A DNA stretch of 64,000 nt from Panorpa germanica. Lineage: Eukaryota > Arthropoda > Insecta > Mecoptera > Panorpidae. The notes under the pieces were generated by a model. It was not told where the DNA came from. It saw only the letters and a program-made list of their open reading frames with translations, and did not search any database. The DNA lies in assembly GCA_963678705.1 (NCBI GenBank), contig OY783208.1:8680001-8744000 (forward strand), given 5' to 3'. The stretch's first letter is position 1, and every line of letters begins with the position of its first letter. The translations under genes were made by a program, and so were the position numbers. Shown here piece by piece: positions 61,928 through 64,000 of the stretch.

Positions 61928-63123
61928 ATTATTTATTATTTGTTAATATTATTTGTTAATTTATAATTTTACATAAATGATAACTTACTCTCTACAAAGT
62001 TAAATAGATTATTGTTTATTAGTCTCCTTGTATTTCAAAGTCAGTTGATGTCAACTGTTGAAACAACTTAAATAAAAACGTGTTTTACATAAAAATTAAA
62101 AAAAAACTCAGAACATATCGCCCGGGTTCTGACTTTAAACATTGCATCAACGTTCAGAAATAGCGCCATTGTTACACCAGTAGTTTGGGAACATATGTCC
62201 TTCGATTGGCGTCCATTACATTCTAACCAAGAAATAAATCTCTGTACCAGTAATTGTACTTTCACTGGGACATTCTCAAGTGCAGTTTAATTCTTTAAAT
62301 TTTGATGAAATTCTGTAGTAAATAAAGTGTGGTTTGGTATTATAAAAAAAATACATACCTTCTATTGCAATAAAATTATTTTTAAGTAATGAATGATTAA
62401 TAATGTACGATTATTGTCATGTCCGCTCTTCAGTTATTTTTTACAGTACTTTTGTACTACTACCGTACACAGTGAAAAATAATTCTATTGATTTGCATTT
62501 ACCGAAATAGAAGTGTTCACGCTACCCAGCTGTCGATTGTGACTTTGATTGTTACTCGATGCGTGAAAGTTATAGAATTTATGTAGTGATAGCATTAGGA
62601 AGCTGGGTTTTCGACCGAGTTTTTATTTAGAATGTATTTAGTATGGTAGAATTGACTGTATATATGTACATATCTACTACATAAAAATAAGTCGGGTTTT
62701 CCTTCCTGACGCTATAACTCCAGAACGCACGAACCGATTTCCACGGTTTTGCATTCGTTGGAAAGGTCTCGGGCTCCGTGAGGTTTATAGCAAAGAAAAT
62801 TCACGAAAAAGTTCAACAGAAAAGCAAGAAAATCTTTTTTTACATACAGCGCCATCTCTGATACATATCATGTACTACAAACAGTAGTGGTATAAAGCCG
62901 TTTCTAGGACAGTTGTGGTGGGGATGCATTTAGGTCACGATATGCAGAGGGGGCGTGACTATACTTGAAAGAATGTAAAAGGGGGTAAGGGTGGGGGGCA
63001 TATAGGTCATATGATCTAATGCCATGTATAGGATGTATTGCTATTGGTTTAGAAGATGATGACCTCATTACAGACTTTATCTCTAGGTACAGGTATGAAA
63101 GAGTGAGATAGCGATATTAATAA

Positions 63124-63408
63124 TTATGTGTGTGTTGGTATTGGTGTAGAAGATACGCCGTAATTATTGCATTCTTCGTCAATTTCCGGAAGCCAATCGT
63201 TTATGTTCGTATCCTCGATGTAGCTGTGGATGCAGTCGGTATATTCCCACTTATGTATTTTTATGTATGTATGCATATGTAAGGAGATTCTGTTGTTGGA
63301 GGTGGTATTTAATATGGAGTGGTAGAGAGGGTAAATTAATGCATAAATGTCATTTAAATAGAGATGATGTTGAGCTGTAATTACAGAGTAATGTTTTCTT
63401 AGTTCAAG
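63124..63408 (-). other. Unrecognised open frame divergent to the acidic protein gene
   Basis: The minus strand is open for 94 codons between TAG (63411-63409) and TAA (63126-63124). The only ATG is at 63276, giving 50 residues (MHTYIKIHKWEYTDCIHSY ... DWLPEIDEECNNYG). Upstream, TAATTACAG at about 63376 could be a splice acceptor, so this may be a terminal exon beginning AQHHLYLNDIYALIYPLYHS. Composition is protein-like. I do not recognise the family. Confidence 0.35.
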
Positions 63409-63423
63409 CTAAAGTTTAATAGT

Positions 63424-63738
63424 ATGAACGGATTTAAGAATATTCCAGGCGTAACATGGTTATTGGATTCGGGGCATATACGCGTCGGCATTAACAGTGA
63501 AGATAGATATTATGTGCAGGATATAACTGACGATTTTGATATAGATGACTGTGATTCAGAGGATATGACGGATGAAGAAATAATAATAGGTCACGAAGAA
63601 ATTGAAATACAGGAAGAAGATTCTGATGTGGAAATCATAGAATTATTAGACGATGATAATGAAGTTATTGAAATATTAGACTCTGACGATGAAATTGTAG
63701 AAGTGTTAGACTCTGATGACGAAATTGTAAAAGTATAA
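63424..63738 (+). CDS. Small acidic protein with tandem SUMO-interacting-like motifs
   Basis: 104 residues, complete frame, with AATAAA 40 bases after the stop (63778-63783). The N-terminus (MNGFKNIPGVTWLLDSGHIR) resembles nothing I know. From residue 34 on, the protein is dominated by Asp/Glu. Residues 71-104 are a 10-residue tandem repeat: IIELLDDDNE, VIEILDSDDE, IVEVLDSDDE, IVKV. Hydrophobic cores (V/I-x-V/I-V/I/L) beside acidic and Ser residues are the definition of SUMO-interacting motifs, and tandem arrays bind poly-SUMO in proteins such as RNF4. No RING or other domain is present. It sits behind a Helitron 5' end and next to a divergent open frame, so it may be cargo. A chance acidic repeat is possible. 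Confidence 0.5.
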   Translation: MNGFKNIPGVTWLLDSGHIRVGINSEDRYYVQDITDDFDIDDCDSEDMTDEEIIIGHEEIEIQEEDSDVEIIELLDDDNEVIEILDSDDEIVEVLDSDDEIVKV

Positions 63739-64000
63739 CATAGTGATAAATGTATATTTTTTATGTAAAATTATATAAATAAATGAACTTTTAAAAGCAA
63801 TTGTTATTTATATTTTGATTTTGAAACTGAAATATATAATTTAAAATGGATAACGGTTGTAAGATTATTAAGCATATGAGAACAATTATTGAACTGAAAA
63901 GTAATGCATTTAAGGTTGGGTTTTGAAATAAGTTTTAATTTTAATAAATATAGTATAGGGAGGGGATTAGAGTATATAATCTGTAGATATTTTATATTTT

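Larger units (their letters stand above)
52640..62672. repeat. Diverged large-unit tandem repeat (unit about 0.9 kb), interrupted
   Basis: Units carry, in order, ACTAGCAGATGTGTTCC, TCGATTGGCGTCCATTACAT, AATAAAGTGTGGTTTG, TTGATTTGACATTTACCGA, CGACCGAGTTT, a (GA)n tract, ACTCCCTACAAAGTTAAAT and CAGTTGATGTCA. The first anchor recurs at 52699 and 53595 (896 bp). Approximate copies: 52640-53540, 53540-54140 (truncated), 54800-55020 (fragment), 55660-56648 and 61915-62672. The last two are one unit split by the LINE. Non-coding as far as I can see. Microsatellites (AT)n at 53202-53236 and (GA)n at 53347-53365 and 56505-56521 sit inside. Confidence 0.75.
62673..64000 (+). mobile_element. Second Helitron, 5' end (3' end outside or unrecognised)
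   Basis: TCTACTACATAAAAATAAGT, preceded by A, then GGGTTTTCC and CTATAACTCCAGAACGCACG, AACCGATTT, ATTCGTTGGA. The layout parallels the start of the Helitron at 23178 (TCTTAATATATAAAAG, ACGGGTTT, TTATAACTCGAGATCTGCTG, AACCAATAT, ATTCGTTGGA). No Rep gene follows within the window, so this is either a non-autonomous element or one whose genes lie beyond 64000. The end coordinate is the window edge, not a seen boundary. Confidence 0.6.

Noticed and set aside
62980..63000. G-rich run suggestive of a G-quadruplex
   Set aside because: Runs are GGGGG, GGG and GGGGGG; four separated G-tracts need zero-length loops, so the case is weak.

Overview
The window is AT-rich, intron-containing DNA from an arthropod nuclear genome, almost certainly an insect. 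The evidence is spliceosomal introns with GT/AG borders, a TATA and initiator promoter, and the mix of transposons: mariner, Harbinger, copia, Helitron, Jockey-like and I-like LINEs, and MITE-like repeats. I cannot fix the insect order from the sequence. No bacterial, organellar or RNA-gene sequence was recognised. Most of the window is transposon-derived, and very few genes look intact.

The main host content is a small family of leucine-rich-repeat (LRR) receptor genes at about 10.4-34.3 kb. Copy A (10391-11364, minus) is a pseudogene with an internal deletion. A further LRR relic lies at 11735-11912. Copy B (13801-16713, plus) has a broken ectodomain exon but open terminal exons. Copy C (30448-34254, plus) is intact when three exons are joined: signal peptide, about 15-16 LRRs, one membrane helix split by an intron, and a cytoplasmic tail of about 96 residues with nine tyrosines. 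The tail includes YDDV, YLTI and a terminal YEEI, which resemble SH2-docking or immunoreceptor-like motifs. The three copies share core-promoter sequence.

Layout by region. 0-0.8 kb: Harbinger transposase relic. 1.8-2.9 kb: broken mariner with TIRs. 3.9-9.2 kb: degenerate full-length copia with LTRs, primer-binding site and an internal tandem repeat. 10.4-17.4 kb: LRR copies A and B and a long-TIR MITE. 17.5-23.2 kb: near-complete Helitron on the minus strand with two introns in its Rep-helicase gene. 23.5-26.3 kb: a LINE 3' fragment and a recently inserted, 5'-truncated Jockey-like LINE. 26.5-30.2 kb: dispersed repeats. 30.4-34.3 kb: LRR copy C. 34.3-52.5 kb: gene-poor sequence with repeat copies, zinc-finger relics, a 48-bp minisatellite and a MITE. 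52.6-62.7 kb: diverged large-unit tandem repeats, one of which holds a nearly intact I-like LINE (56.6-61.9 kb) with a 13-bp target-site duplication. 62.7-64 kb: a second Helitron 5' end, followed by a small gene for an acidic protein with tandem SUMO-interacting-like motifs.

The two most interesting items are the tyrosine-tailed LRR receptor family and the acidic SIM-array protein beside a Helitron end.
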